A stretch of 64,000 nt of DNA from Klebsiella sp. BIGb0407 (lineage in GTDB: Bacteria > Pseudomonadota > Gammaproteobacteria > Enterobacterales > Enterobacteriaceae), in NCBI RefSeq assembly GCF_024807845.1, contig NZ_JANUEQ010000001.1:1-64000 (forward strand), written 5' to 3'. The notes under the pieces are model-generated. The model ran no database searches, was not told the origin of the DNA, and saw nothing but the letters and a program-made list of their open reading frames with translations. A program made the translations under genes and the position numbers. Shown piece after piece: positions 36,372-46,104 of this stretch. The first letter of the stretch is position 1; each line of letters opens with the position of its first letter.

Positions 36372-38306
36372 TTATGAAGATTTACGGACCCGTAAATACC
36401 ACTCACAGAGCAGGCGTACCTGCTTGCGGGTATAGCCTTTCTCCATCATACGATGGACAAAATCATCATGTTTCTTTTGTTCATCGGTTGAGGTTTTACC
36501 GTTAAAGGAGATAACGGGCAGCAGTTCTTCGGTATTGGAGAACATTTTCTTTTCAATGACGGTGCGCAGTTTTTCGTAACTGGTCCAGTTAGGGTTACGA
36601 CCATTGTGATTCGCACGTGCACGCAGGACAAAGTTAACGATTTCATTACGGAAATCTTTTGGATTGCTGATACCAGCGGGTTTTTCAATTTTCTCCAGCT
36701 CAGCATTAAGTGACTCACGGTCAAACAGCTGCCCGGTATCAGGATCGCGATATTCCTGATCCTGAATCCAGAAGTCAGCATAGGTGACGTAGCGGTCAAA
36801 AATATTCTGTCCGTACTCTGAATAGGACTCAAGGTAGGCAGTCTGGATCTCTTTGCCAATAAACTCGGCATATTTCGGGATCAGATAGCCTTTGAGATAC
36901 TCAAGATATTTTTCCGCCAGTTCCTGAGGAAATTGCTCGCGCTCAATTTGCTGTTCAAGGACATAGAACAGGTGTACCGGGTTGGCAGCGACTTCGGCGT
37001 GATCAAAGTTAAATACCCGAGAGAGAATTTTAAACGCAAAGCGGGTGGATAGCCCGTTCATCCCCTCATCAACGCCCGCATAGTCCCGATATTCCTGATA
37101 GGATTTTGCTTTCGGATCGGTGTCTTTTAGACTTTCGCCGTCATAGACGCGCATTTTAGAGTAAATGCTTGAGTTTTCTGGCGTTTTCAGCCGAGATAGT
37201 ACAGTGAAACGTGAGAGTGTTTCCAGTGTTCCCGGCGCGCAAGGGGCCTGTGTCAGCTCACTGTGCTGCAACAGTTTCTGGTAGATTTTGATCTCTTCAG
37301 ATATGCGCAGGCAATAAGGCACTTTGACAATATAGACGCGGTCAAGGAAGGCCTCATTATTTTTGTTATTTCTGAAGGTAACCCACTCTGATTCATTAGA
37401 GTGCGCCAGAATAATGCCATTAAACGGCAGGGCGGAGATCCCCTCTGTACCGTTATAGTTTCCTTCCTGGGTTGCCGTTAACAGAGGATGGAGCACCTTA
37501 ATCGGCGCTTTGAACATCTCAACGAATTCCATAATGCCCTGGTTTGCACGGCAAAGGGCTCCGGAGTAGCCGTAAGCATCAGGGTCATTCTGAGCAAAAT
37601 GTTCCAGTTTGCGAATATCGACTTTACCCACCAGGGCGGAAATATCCTGGTTATTTTCATCGCCCGGTTCGGTTTTGGCGATGGCCACTTGCCCCAGAAT
37701 CGAAGGCCAGACTTTCACCACTTTGAACTGGGTAATATCCCCGCCAAATTCTTTCAGGCGTTTAGCCGCCCAGGGCGACATAATGGTGCCGAGATAACGG
37801 TGCGGAATCCCGTACTCTTTTGTCAGGATACCGGCGTCTTCCTGCGGATTAAACAGGCAGAGAGGGTGATCGTTGACCGGGCTGTGTTCACCATTAGCAC
37901 TGAGCACGTAAATTGGCACATGCTGCATTAAGGCTTTCAGGCGTTCTGCCAGCGAGGATTTACCGCCACCCACTGGACCCAGTAAATAGAGAATTTGTTT
38001 CTTCTCCTCAAGGCCCTGGGCTGCATGTTTCAGATAAGAGACGATTTGTTCGATGGCATCTTCCATGCCATAAAAATGTTCAAACGCAGGATAACGTGCA
38101 ACGACGCGATTGGAAAACAGGCGTGATAAGTGGGGATTGGTGGCGGTATCAACCATCACCGGTTCACCAATAGCCTTCAGCAGACGTTCCGCCGCATTGG
38201 CGTAGGCACTTTTATCCTGGCGGCAAAGGGCAAGGAATTCTTGCAAGCTAAACTCTTCATCCTTGGCTGCTTCATAACGCTGGCGATAGTGATCGAATAT
38301 GTTCAT
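36372..38306 (-). CDS. yeaG: YeaG: PrkA-type serine protein kinase
   Basis: The product has 644 residues, as in E. coli. An AAA-type ATPase domain with Walker A GPVGGGKSS near residue 110 is followed by the PrkA C-terminal kinase-like domain. Conserved stretches such as LNRANQ-like and SNESEWVTFRNN fit PrkA. In E. coli YeaG is involved in adaptation to sustained nitrogen starvation. Upstream lies a close match to a sigma-54 promoter, consistent with NtrC control. Confidence 0.95.
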   Translation of the reverse strand: MNIFDHYRQRYEAAKDEEFSLQEFLALCRQDKSAYANAAERLLKAIGEPVMVDTATNPHLSRLFSNRVVARYPAFEHFYGMEDAIEQIVSYLKHAAQGLEEKKQILYLLGPVGGGKSSLAERLKALMQHVPIYVLSANGEHSPVNDHPLCLFNPQEDAGILTKEYGIPHRYLGTIMSPWAAKRLKEFGGDITQFKVVKVWPSILGQVAIAKTEPGDENNQDISALVGKVDIRKLEHFAQNDPDAYGYSGALCRANQGIMEFVEMFKAPIKVLHPLLTATQEGNYNGTEGISALPFNGIILAHSNESEWVTFRNNKNNEAFLDRVYIVKVPYCLRISEEIKIYQKLLQHSELTQAPCAPGTLETLSRFTVLSRLKTPENSSIYSKMRVYDGESLKDTDPKAKSYQEYRDYAGVDEGMNGLSTRFAFKILSRVFNFDHAEVAANPVHLFYVLEQQIEREQFPQELAEKYLEYLKGYLIPKYAEFIGKEIQTAYLESYSEYGQNIFDRYVTYADFWIQDQEYRDPDTGQLFDRESLNAELEKIEKPAGISNPKDFRNEIVNFVLRARANHNGRNPNWTSYEKLRTVIEKKMFSNTEELLPVISFNGKTSTDEQKKHDDFVHRMMEKGYTRKQVRLLCEWYLRVRKSS

Positions 38307-38391
38307 AGTATGTCGTCCTTTCGTTTAGCACAGGTTACAGAGCCGTTGGTATCAGTCTTTATGGCTCCCCGGAAGATGCATAAGAAATTAG

Positions 38392-38408
38392 AAGCAATAC
38401 CTATGCCA
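38392..38408 (-). promoter_or_regulatory. Sigma-54 promoter of yeaGH
   Basis: On the minus strand TGGCATAGGTATTGCTT has GG and GC exactly 10 bases apart, matching the -24/-12 consensus TGGCAC-N5-TTGCW in all but one position. It is 86 bp upstream of the yeaG start. The rest of 38409-38668 holds the divergent mipA promoter region; I see no clear NtrC site. Confidence 0.75.
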
Positions 38409-38668
38409 GATTGTTTACTGGCAACACCTGATTCACCAGGCTCTTAGCTATTCATCTATCTGTCATAAAGCGTAGATGGCATTTTCAAAACCTGCCTCCA
38501 TGACTACCCAATTTCAATGGTATATCAATAACTCATCAAACGAATTTCACTGAACGGCTAACATACTTCTGAGTCTCATTTCTCCTTAGTGTAAAAAATT
38601 TGAGCTAGCTATAAGGGAAAGTTACACTAAGTCACGACTAACTATGTAATTAAAGGAACGGATTAATT

Positions 38669-39415
38669 GTGAGCAAAGTTAAACTTCTTGCATTAGGTGT
38701 GTTTATGGCCTCCTCGGTTTCTCTGGCTCACGCTGAAGGACCATGGTCAGTTGGCGCAGCCGCTCTGGTATCACCGGATCCCTATCGCGGACATCAGGAT
38801 AGAATCCAGGCTGTACCTTTGGTGGGCTACGAAGGCGAAAATTTCTATGTTCGTAGCCTGAATGCCGGTTACTACTTATGGAATGATGCGACGGATAAAT
38901 TATCGGTTACGGCGTATTACTCCCCGTTACGCTACCGTCCGAAAGACAGTCACGATGATGATATGCGCTCACTGGATAAACGTAAGTCCACGGTGATGGC
39001 GGGTCTGGCCTATGCCCACTATACCGATTACGGTTTCCTGCGCACCGTGCTGGCGGGGGATATCCTGAATAACAGCAACGGTATCACCTGGGATACCGCA
39101 TGGTTATATCGCTATAATACGGGCAGCCTGACCTTTACGCCGGGTATTGGTGTTGGCTGGAACAGCAAAAACCAGAATAAATACTATTACGGTGTTTCTG
39201 GTAAAGAAGCCCAGCGTAGCGGTATGCAATACTACAAACCTGACAGCAGCTTCTCTCCTTATGTCGAGCTGTCGGTTGATTACAAACTGACTCAGGACTG
39301 GACGGTCTTTGGTATGGGTCGTTATGTCAGACTGGCCAGCGAAATTACCGACAGCCCAATGACTAATGAACAATGGACTGGGGTATTGCTAACCGGCATC
39401 AACTATAGTTTCTGA
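38669..39415 (+). CDS. mipA: MipA/OmpV family outer-membrane protein
   Basis: The 248-residue protein has a signal peptide (cleavage after SLAHA, residue 22) and the alternating beta-strand pattern of a small outer-membrane barrel, ending with a terminal Phe (TGINYSF). MipA of E. coli is a scaffold that links the murein hydrolase MltA with PBP1B. Position next to yeaG, divergently transcribed, equals E. coli. A GGAACGG ribosome binding site precedes the start, which may be GTG or the following in-frame codon. Confidence 0.92.
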   Translation: MSKVKLLALGVFMASSVSLAHAEGPWSVGAAALVSPDPYRGHQDRIQAVPLVGYEGENFYVRSLNAGYYLWNDATDKLSVTAYYSPLRYRPKDSHDDDMRSLDKRKSTVMAGLAYAHYTDYGFLRTVLAGDILNNSNGITWDTAWLYRYNTGSLTFTPGIGVGWNSKNQNKYYYGVSGKEAQRSGMQYYKPDSSFSPYVELSVDYKLTQDWTVFGMGRYVRLASEITDSPMTNEQWTGVLLTGINYSF

Positions 39416-39480
39416 TTAATGTTTTTGGCTTCCGGTTTCGAATAGTAATGTTCGGCCGGAAGCATATTGGTAATTTACTA

Positions 39481-39549
39481 TCATTTATAATTAACAATTA
39501 ATACCCCGCTGCCTGTTGCCAGACCGGGGACTTCATTTTTTTCCAGCAT
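39481..39549 (-). pseudogene. Leftover C-terminus of a second fimbrial adhesin
   Basis: Directly after the adhesin stop codon, in the same frame, 22 codons encode LEKNEVPGLATGSG and end in NYK. This closely parallels the last 20 residues of the adhesin upstream (LQGNEVPGRATGS, ending GYK). It is probably the 3' end of an ancestral or replaced adhesin gene, left by recombination or tandem duplication. Confidence 0.7.
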
Positions 39550-39555
39550 AACTAC

Positions 39556-40716
39556 CTACTTATAGCCAATATCGAGCAATACGCTACCCGTCGCCCGGCC
39601 AGGAACCTCATTGCCTTGCAGGCAAAGCTGCCAGACCAATGGGATTTGTAATGCCAGGCCGTTGCTTACCGGGGCAAGTTTGGAATTAAATGCCCCGTCA
39701 AATGACAGGCTATTGGCAGAGTCAAGACAGTGAACGTTGTCAGTGTCGACTCCCTGGCCGACATAGCCGCGCACGACTCCGCCGGGATTATCACCGCTAC
39801 TGGTCAGGGCGAGCTCCGTTGAGGAGGCAGGGCTACCCACGGCAGTGGCAACCAGGTATGCGTCCAGCACCGTACTGCTCTCAACGTCGCCACACTGGTA
39901 GGTAATAGGGGCGCTAACTATTCTTCCTGCAGGGTAGGAGGTATCAAAGTTGATGCTGGTTTCAGTATTGATGGTGCAGGGGGGAGGAACAACAGTAAGC
40001 GTATCGCCAGCTTGGGTGATATCGATGGATGCATAGTTGCTAAACCCTGGGCCTTGCGACAGAAACAGGCCATTTAGGGAATAAGTCCCTAGCGGAATAT
40101 CTTTTGCTACATATATCCACAGATATCCCTCAGCAGTGGCCAGTTTATTTCCCCACTCCGTATTATTAGGAGCTGTCATTAAATTGTTTCTGTTATTTGC
40201 TCCTCCCGTTGGATAGGGACCCGTGACGGTGGCGCAGAATCGATCTGCAAATGATTGTTCCGCATTACCTTCAGCAGTTATATACCCATTATTATCAATG
40301 AGTATTCCCCCAGAATATGTTTCACTCACAGTCTGTTCGTCAGACTTTTTAATTGTTACAACTCCGCCGCTGATCCTACCCGTAAATCCGGCAATAATGC
40401 CGGCCTGATTGATTTTAATGCCGTTCCTGCCATCAATTTGCATCACATCGCTTTGTGAAATACAATTTCCGCCTTGCTTACTAAATCCCCCCATTAAGGG
40501 CAAGGACATCATGGACATATTGTTTGCCACTATTAATCCATTTTGCACATTAGTCGGTGCCAGCTCATTATTGATCGTTGCTAAAAGCACCTGTGAACCC
40601 GCAACAACGGAATAATTGGCCGCAGATACTGACGATATACAGCATCCGGTTCCCAGAAATATCGTTGAAATAACGGGAAGATAACTTGGCATTAAGTATT
40701 TATAAGATTTAAACAT
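39556..40716 (-). CDS. Fimbrial tip adhesin
   Basis: The 386-residue protein is the last gene of the chaperone-usher operon. It has a signal peptide (about 1-33, ending SVSAA), a large N-terminal domain unlike a pilin, and a C-terminal pilin-type domain beginning near PPCTINTETSINFD (residue 245). It ends with alternating hydrophobic residues that accept the chaperone strand. Two-domain layout and operon position fit a tip adhesin. The receptor is unknown. Confidence 0.8.
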   Translation of the reverse strand: MFKSYKYLMPSYLPVISTIFLGTGCCISSVSAANYSVVAGSQVLLATINNELAPTNVQNGLIVANNMSMMSLPLMGGFSKQGGNCISQSDVMQIDGRNGIKINQAGIIAGFTGRISGGVVTIKKSDEQTVSETYSGGILIDNNGYITAEGNAEQSFADRFCATVTGPYPTGGANNRNNLMTAPNNTEWGNKLATAEGYLWIYVAKDIPLGTYSLNGLFLSQGPGFSNYASIDITQAGDTLTVVPPPCTINTETSINFDTSYPAGRIVSAPITYQCGDVESSTVLDAYLVATAVGSPASSTELALTSSGDNPGGVVRGYVGQGVDTDNVHCLDSANSLSFDGAFNSKLAPVSNGLALQIPLVWQLCLQGNEVPGRATGSVLLDIGYK

Positions 40717-40749
40717 ACAGTTATTCCTGTTCCAGGCAGTTGCGCGCAG

Positions 40750-43362
40750 TTAATTCGCACCAGAGGCGGTAAGCTGACAAGTCAGAGTCACCTGATGCAG
40801 TGTGGTCTCGGCATCAACCGTCAATTTACTGAGATCAAAAGGAACCAGGCACCGCTGGTCTTTAGCCTCACCCCATTTCACCAATAACCTTCCTTCAGGT
40901 GGTAACCCGGTCAGATAGACCTGCCCGCCGTCGCCAACAATACTGCTGGTCTCCTCGGCCTGCTGCTCCGTTTGCAGTGATGCGATAGCGCCGAACGGCA
41001 CTACCCCCTGGTTCAATTTGAGTTTGATCAACACCTGATAGCCAATACGGGTTTTAAAGTCGGCTCTGACCACCGCCCCTTTAGTGGGGTAAACGTTGAC
41101 ATTGGACTGCACTAAATCGACATCATCTGGCAGGGTGCTGGGGTCAAGGCCGATACTGTTTTTGCCGTAAGCAGAAAGATAAGGTGCCAGCGCATAGCCA
41201 CGGGCGTTGGTGATCCCCGCCTGATTATTTACGGACACATTAGGGGCGTCTGGCGCACTGACCAGTGCCATTGATTCGCCCATGGTACGGGAAAACAGCA
41301 GGCCGTCACCGTGGAGTAATGTCCCGCCGGACGCGTTGATATTCAGCGTCTGATGGGAATGGCTGTAGCTATACCCGCCGCTGACAGTCCCCTTGCTGCC
41401 TTGCCAGGAGAGGTTGGCGTTGGTATTACTGGCCTCTTGCTGGTTTCCGAAACTTTGCGCCAGGCTATAGCTGATATTCCCCCCCGGCATACTGCCGCTA
41501 AGTCCCAGATTATTTTGCGTACGGCCCTGATTATCATGCGTGATTGACGTGGTGGCATACATTGCTTGTAACTGAGGGGCAGAGCCAAAAATGGAGAAGG
41601 GAATACTTACGTTCGCGCTAATCTGACGATTTTCTGGCCAGTTATTATTTTTATCTTTAATACGGTCAATATTGTAGTTAATGCCGTAGCTTATCCCCTG
41701 TAAGGTCGTACTATACCCGGCAGAAAGCCCGGTTAACGTACGGTCACTGTTCCAGTAATCGTCCCGGTTAAGACGAAAATAGAGCGATCCCCAGGAACTG
41801 ATTTGCTGGCGTACCTGAGTTTGAAAACTGCTGCGTCTGCGCTGCAGTAACCAGGGGCTGACGCCATTTTCCAGCTGATAGCCCTGGCTGTTGTATTCAT
41901 TAAAGTTGAAATAATCCCGGGTCGAGTAGCGCAGAGCGGTTAAGTCGACGCTGGTGCCGGTTGAAGTCATACTTTTTGAATAGCGTAGCCGCCAGGACTC
42001 CCCTGACTTTTTATCACCGGAGCTAAAATTAGCCTCTGAATGAGTGACATCGGCAGAAAGTGCGCCAATATTGCCAAGGGATATGCCCGTTCCCAGGCTG
42101 TAAGCCTGATAATCGCTGGCCAGCAGGGTGCCACCGTACATTGTCATATTTTGCGGCAGGCCATACACCAGACTGGTTAAGAGAAAATTAGCTTCGCGCG
42201 AGCCGCTGGTGAGATTACCGTCATATTGCCCGGCACTGACTTCGTATTTCCAGCCGCCAGGCCGGAGCATCAGCGGCAGAGAAGAGTAGGGAACAATAAA
42301 CTGCCGTTCAGCACCATTGGCTTCGGTGATAGTGACATCATAATTACCCGACATTCCGGCTTGCTGGATATCGTTAATATTAAAGGGACCCTGGGCGACA
42401 TAGGTTTCATAGATAATATTACCGTTCTGGCGAATGGTCACACGCGCATTACTGTTGGCGACCCCGGTGATAGCAGGCGCAAATCCCCGTAACTGGCTGG
42501 GAAGCATCTGTTCATTGGAGGTTAATTTGACCCCTTTAAACGGCACGCCATCAAGCACATCTCCCCCGGTCCAGGTCTCACCCATCGCCAGCGAGGAGCG
42601 TAAGGGGATGATATCCCGGGACAGGGTAGTGCTGGAAAATCGGGTCTGATTAACGGCTGAACCAATACTGTTGTCGTAGCGACTATGCGTGATGGTGCTG
42701 CGTAATCGCCAGGGCCCGGTATTGGCTCCCATGCGCGCTGAAGCAAACAGATTGGTATTGGTCGAGCTATCCCCATTGCCCTTATTGTTTGAACGTCCGG
42801 CACTGACATTATAGTTTGCCATCAGCACCGGGATACCGTTGTCCCACAGCTCAGGATTATAGTCCCGGCCATAGTTTGACTGCATGGCGACTTGCGGAAT
42901 ACTTATCTCAAGGCGTAAACGCGAGAGTTCAAGAGTGGTTTTTGCCTGGGGAATAATGGCGGAAAGATTAGTCAGTGTTTTATCTGCTGGCTTATCTTTA
43001 AGACCAGGCAGGTTTTTGACATTCACGCCCAGCATGTCAAGAAATGCCGGGGTCAGTAAGGGTTCTATTTTACCCTCAGCATTTTTCTGAAAATTCAGCG
43101 TGTGCTGCCCCGCTGAACGCTGGTTAATAAATACCGCAACGCTGTACTCTCCCGGCGCGATACCTCCTGGCTGTGAGAATGCGGTGAGATCGACGGTTTC
43201 TGTGCTACCAAGGACATTTAAAAACGCGGGATCAAAATAGTCAGCCGCCTTGGCTGAATTAAGACTTAATAATAAGCAGATAGCCAGCGGATGCCAGCGT
43301 AAATTAACCTCCAATTTATTGGTTTGACGTCCATTGTCGACTTGATATTTATCCATAATCAT
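40750..43362 (-). CDS. Outer-membrane fimbrial usher
   Basis: The 870-residue protein has the full usher architecture: signal peptide, N-terminal periplasmic domain starting ADYFDPAFLNVLG, a 24-strand translocation barrel with plug, and two C-terminal domains ending in a short cysteine-containing tail (DQRCLVPFDLS and LTCQL). Family motifs RGFAPAITGVANSNARVTI and GPFNINDI are visible near residue 265-315. It secretes and assembles pilins delivered by the chaperones. The gene follows a chaperone by 13 bp and precedes the adhesin by 33 bp. Confidence 0.93.
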   Translation of the reverse strand: MIMDKYQVDNGRQTNKLEVNLRWHPLAICLLLSLNSAKAADYFDPAFLNVLGSTETVDLTAFSQPGGIAPGEYSVAVFINQRSAGQHTLNFQKNAEGKIEPLLTPAFLDMLGVNVKNLPGLKDKPADKTLTNLSAIIPQAKTTLELSRLRLEISIPQVAMQSNYGRDYNPELWDNGIPVLMANYNVSAGRSNNKGNGDSSTNTNLFASARMGANTGPWRLRSTITHSRYDNSIGSAVNQTRFSSTTLSRDIIPLRSSLAMGETWTGGDVLDGVPFKGVKLTSNEQMLPSQLRGFAPAITGVANSNARVTIRQNGNIIYETYVAQGPFNINDIQQAGMSGNYDVTITEANGAERQFIVPYSSLPLMLRPGGWKYEVSAGQYDGNLTSGSREANFLLTSLVYGLPQNMTMYGGTLLASDYQAYSLGTGISLGNIGALSADVTHSEANFSSGDKKSGESWRLRYSKSMTSTGTSVDLTALRYSTRDYFNFNEYNSQGYQLENGVSPWLLQRRRSSFQTQVRQQISSWGSLYFRLNRDDYWNSDRTLTGLSAGYSTTLQGISYGINYNIDRIKDKNNNWPENRQISANVSIPFSIFGSAPQLQAMYATTSITHDNQGRTQNNLGLSGSMPGGNISYSLAQSFGNQQEASNTNANLSWQGSKGTVSGGYSYSHSHQTLNINASGGTLLHGDGLLFSRTMGESMALVSAPDAPNVSVNNQAGITNARGYALAPYLSAYGKNSIGLDPSTLPDDVDLVQSNVNVYPTKGAVVRADFKTRIGYQVLIKLKLNQGVVPFGAIASLQTEQQAEETSSIVGDGGQVYLTGLPPEGRLLVKWGEAKDQRCLVPFDLSKLTVDAETTLHQVTLTCQLTASGAN

Positions 43363-43375
43363 TCCACATTCATAA

Positions 43376-44164
43376 TTATTGCGTTAATGGGCGACGATAT
43401 ATTTCTGACGCGTAGCCATAATCGTTAATCAATTGCCAGCGGATCTCGCCGGAGGCAGAAACCGGGAGTGGGTAGCTCAACTGGCCAAAGGGAGCGACCA
43501 TCTGAAATAATGCATTCTCATCGATAGCGGTATTGCCAACCGTAAGAGATTTAAAGGTCACATAGTAGGGCGTTGAATTGCTGACGTTGAGCTTCCCGTC
43601 TTGTTTAACAAAGCGTAATTTGTCGGCAATTTGCTCCACGGTATAAACAGGCAATTGCTGTGGGCGATAAAACAGCTTCAGGGTATTTTGCAAAGCGAGC
43701 ATCACGTTAACCTGGCCCGGAGCCGTACTCTCTTCGCTGTCGGACTTCGTCGGTATTGCCTTAATCTGCAGGGCAAAAACTGACTCGCGATCGGCAGGGA
43801 GGTTCGCTTTCGTCAGTCGAATCGTCAGGGACAGCTGTTCATCGGCGTCCAGCCGTTTCAGCGGGGGGAGAGTAATAAAGGGGGCTTCCCTCAGCGGCTC
43901 AATATCATTACCGGGCAGGTAGCTGGACGGGGCATTAACGACTCGGGACTGTATCAGATAGGGAACCCGGGAATCATTTTTCAGGGTAAAGGTAATCCCT
44001 TTTTTCTTATCCTCAGGGTAGATAACGCGTGTTGACTGGAGCGTTATCCCTTCACGTGGCGTTGACACTGCATCGGCCGCGCCCATATAGAGAGCCATCA
44101 ATGAGACCAGCAGATAGCCGCCTGATCTGCAAAGAGAACAGGGCGTGAAAGACGAAATAGTCAT
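43376..44164 (-). CDS. Periplasmic fimbrial chaperone (third)
   Basis: A 262-residue PapD-like chaperone with a signal peptide (about 1-32), the G1-type strand STRVIYPEDKKKGITFTLKN, the RESVFALQIKAIP motif near residue 125 and KLFYRPQQLP near 166. It chaperones pilins by donor-strand complementation. Its ATG overlaps the stop codon of the preceding chaperone gene (ATGA), so the two are coupled. It is the third chaperone of this operon. Confidence 0.88.
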   Translation of the reverse strand: MTISSFTPCSLCRSGGYLLVSLMALYMGAADAVSTPREGITLQSTRVIYPEDKKKGITFTLKNDSRVPYLIQSRVVNAPSSYLPGNDIEPLREAPFITLPPLKRLDADEQLSLTIRLTKANLPADRESVFALQIKAIPTKSDSEESTAPGQVNVMLALQNTLKLFYRPQQLPVYTVEQIADKLRFVKQDGKLNVSNSTPYYVTFKSLTVGNTAIDENALFQMVAPFGQLSYPLPVSASGEIRWQLINDYGYASEIYRRPLTQ

Positions 44165-44901
44165 TGGCTACCCTTATCAACCGCAAGGGTTGCCTGATAA
44201 GGGGTGCTGAGGCCCCCATAATCATTAATGACCGTCCATGTGACTTCTTTGCTCAGACTCTCGAATGGATAGGTTGCCTGTGAAAATGGCGCAATCATTT
44301 GGCCCGTTTCACCGAAGCTGACAGGCTTACCTGCAGAGCGTAGTGACCCCAGGGTCAGATAATAAGGTGTTGGATTCTCGGCAATCAGTTGTTTTCCAGA
44401 TAACCGAAAGGTCAGCTTTTTCGCCGCCTGCTCTGCTGTGATAGCTAACTGCTCTGGGCGGTAAAAGAGTTTAATCACTGTCTGTAAGCCGATAGCTACC
44501 CGATTCTCAGCATCACTGATTTCCGTTATTGAAGGGATGGCGAGAAAACTTAAATAAAGCACTGACTCCCGGTCTACAGGAAGCTGACCCGTACCCTGGC
44601 GAACAACTCTGACGGTTTGCTGATTACGCGGTTCTAAGCGAAATAACGGAGGTGTCACCGCGAAAGGCGCAATTTCGCTATTCATGCTGGTATCATTGAG
44701 GGCACTGGCTTTCACCAAATAAACGTTATCCCCTTGGTTTTGGATAGTGGCGAGCGCATTTTTATCTTTGCTATTAAAAATAACCCGTGTTTGCGGCAGC
44801 TTTATTCCTGCTGGAGGAGCAGCATTGCCAATTATGGTGAAGTTTAATAAAAACAGCGTTATCAGTGAAATCAAACCATATTGAGAGAGTATTTTATTCA
44901 T
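44161..44901 (-). CDS. Periplasmic fimbrial chaperone (second)
   Basis: The 246-residue product has a signal peptide ending near IGNAAPP and the motifs QTRVIFNSKDKNALATIQN, DRESVLYLSFLAIP and VIKLFYRPEQL typical of PapD-type chaperones. It overlaps the upstream pilin gene by 8 bp and the downstream chaperone gene by 4 bp. Confidence 0.88.
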   Translation of the reverse strand: MNKILSQYGLISLITLFLLNFTIIGNAAPPAGIKLPQTRVIFNSKDKNALATIQNQGDNVYLVKASALNDTSMNSEIAPFAVTPPLFRLEPRNQQTVRVVRQGTGQLPVDRESVLYLSFLAIPSITEISDAENRVAIGLQTVIKLFYRPEQLAITAEQAAKKLTFRLSGKQLIAENPTPYYLTLGSLRSAGKPVSFGETGQMIAPFSQATYPFESLSKEVTWTVINDYGGLSTPYQATLAVDKGSQ

Positions 44902-45514
44902 AGCTCAGCCTAAAAATAACTCTGGCAGTCAAGGTGCCACCATTACGTGGAGTGATATCGCCACAGGTGTCAGAGCCGCAGGATAAAACAGCTGTGACAG
45001 GCAGTTGCTGGTTATTTAATGAGACCACCGTTGTTCCTTGCGTAGCGGAGACAATATTGTTTTCAGCAAGGTTAGTGGCGTTGTTAAATAAACTATTCCC
45101 GGGGCTGGATAACTTAACGCCATAGCCTACGGCCTGCCCCTCAGTTCCGATATTATCCGAGAATAACTTCACCCCGTTTAATGTCGTGGTATTGCCACTG
45201 ACGGTAATCTTCGGTACGCCGGGAGTGGCCGACGTATCCTGACAATCAGTGAAACTGATATTGAACGTTTGCTGAATATTTTCCCCTTCAATGGCATTTG
45301 AAGGAATGCCTGCTTCATAATTCCCCTGATTAAAGCTTATCGATGGCGGCACAGTAATACTGCAGGTTGCTGCGGTATAAATAGCCTGAAAATTAACAGT
45401 CAGTTGATTACTCAATACAGGGAAGCTAAAACTACCAAGTAGCAAGCTGTTAATACAATAAATAATGCCTGTTTTTTTTATAAGGCCTGAAAATAAAGAA
45501 CGTTTCATAGTCAC
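44894..45514 (-). CDS. Minor fimbrial subunit
   Basis: A 206-residue pilin-like protein with a signal peptide ending near VLSNQ. Cysteines in AATCSITVP and FTDCQD form the usual pilin disulfide pair, and the C-terminal strand ends in RVIFRLSYE with the penultimate tyrosine typical of pilins. A second cysteine pair (LSCGSDTCGDI) near the end is an addition. It may be an adaptor between shaft and tip. Confidence 0.82.
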   Translation of the reverse strand: MTMKRSLFSGLIKKTGIIYCINSLLLGSFSFPVLSNQLTVNFQAIYTAATCSITVPPSISFNQGNYEAGIPSNAIEGENIQQTFNISFTDCQDTSATPGVPKITVSGNTTTLNGVKLFSDNIGTEGQAVGYGVKLSSPGNSLFNNATNLAENNIVSATQGTTVVSLNNQQLPVTAVLSCGSDTCGDITPRNGGTLTARVIFRLSYE

Positions 45515-45519
45515 CTCGT

Positions 45520-46104
45520 TTAAGGGATCAGACCTGTAATAGTGAGTGAGGCGGAGAATGTACCGGGAACAACAAGACTGTCAGCATTCATACCGATTAA
45601 GCCCACCCAAATAATTTGTTGTACCTGCTGACTCTCTGTCACAGCGCCAAGATTAAAAGGTATGTTATTAATAAACGCTTTCCCCGCAATGCCCTCGTTA
45701 TAAAAGTTACTCAATGAAGGCAGAGTTTGACTACCATTATCTGGCTGGAGCATAAAACCAATATTTCGCAGATTACTACCGTCAATAAAAATAGAGGGGT
45801 CATCAGCGTAGGGCGTATTGCCGGTGACTTTTAATTGCGGTGTCAGCGGCTGAGTGCACTGAATAAAAACGGTCAGTGGTTTTATTATCAGGGTGTTTTT
45901 TGTTTTTATCTGTTCAGCGGTTACCGGCGGAAAATGTAATTCAGTTTCATTCCATAGCCAGTCACAGCTTCCGTCAGTGATAGTCGCATTAAAAGTGGTT
46001 TCTGCACTGGAGAGCGGTATTTCGTCAGCCATCACCGCAGTACCAGCACCACTAAAAAAAATCATACTCGCCAGTAATGGCGATAGCTTATTGAATTTTT
46101 CCAT
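45520..46104 (-). CDS. Minor fimbrial subunit
   Basis: I choose the ATG at 46104, which overlaps the end of the chaperone gene by 17 bp; the longer frame to 46200 lacks a signal peptide at its start. The 194-residue product has a signal peptide ending near AVMADE, cysteines in TDGSCDWLW and FIQCTQP, and a C-terminal donor-type strand GTFSASLTITGLIP. It is a pilin-domain protein of unknown place in the fibre. Confidence 0.8.
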   Translation of the reverse strand: MEKFNKLSPLLASMIFFSGAGTAVMADEIPLSSAETTFNATITDGSCDWLWNETELHFPPVTAEQIKTKNTLIIKPLTVFIQCTQPLTPQLKVTGNTPYADDPSIFIDGSNLRNIGFMLQPDNGSQTLPSLSNFYNEGIAGKAFINNIPFNLGAVTESQQVQQIIWVGLIGMNADSLVVPGTFSASLTITGLIP

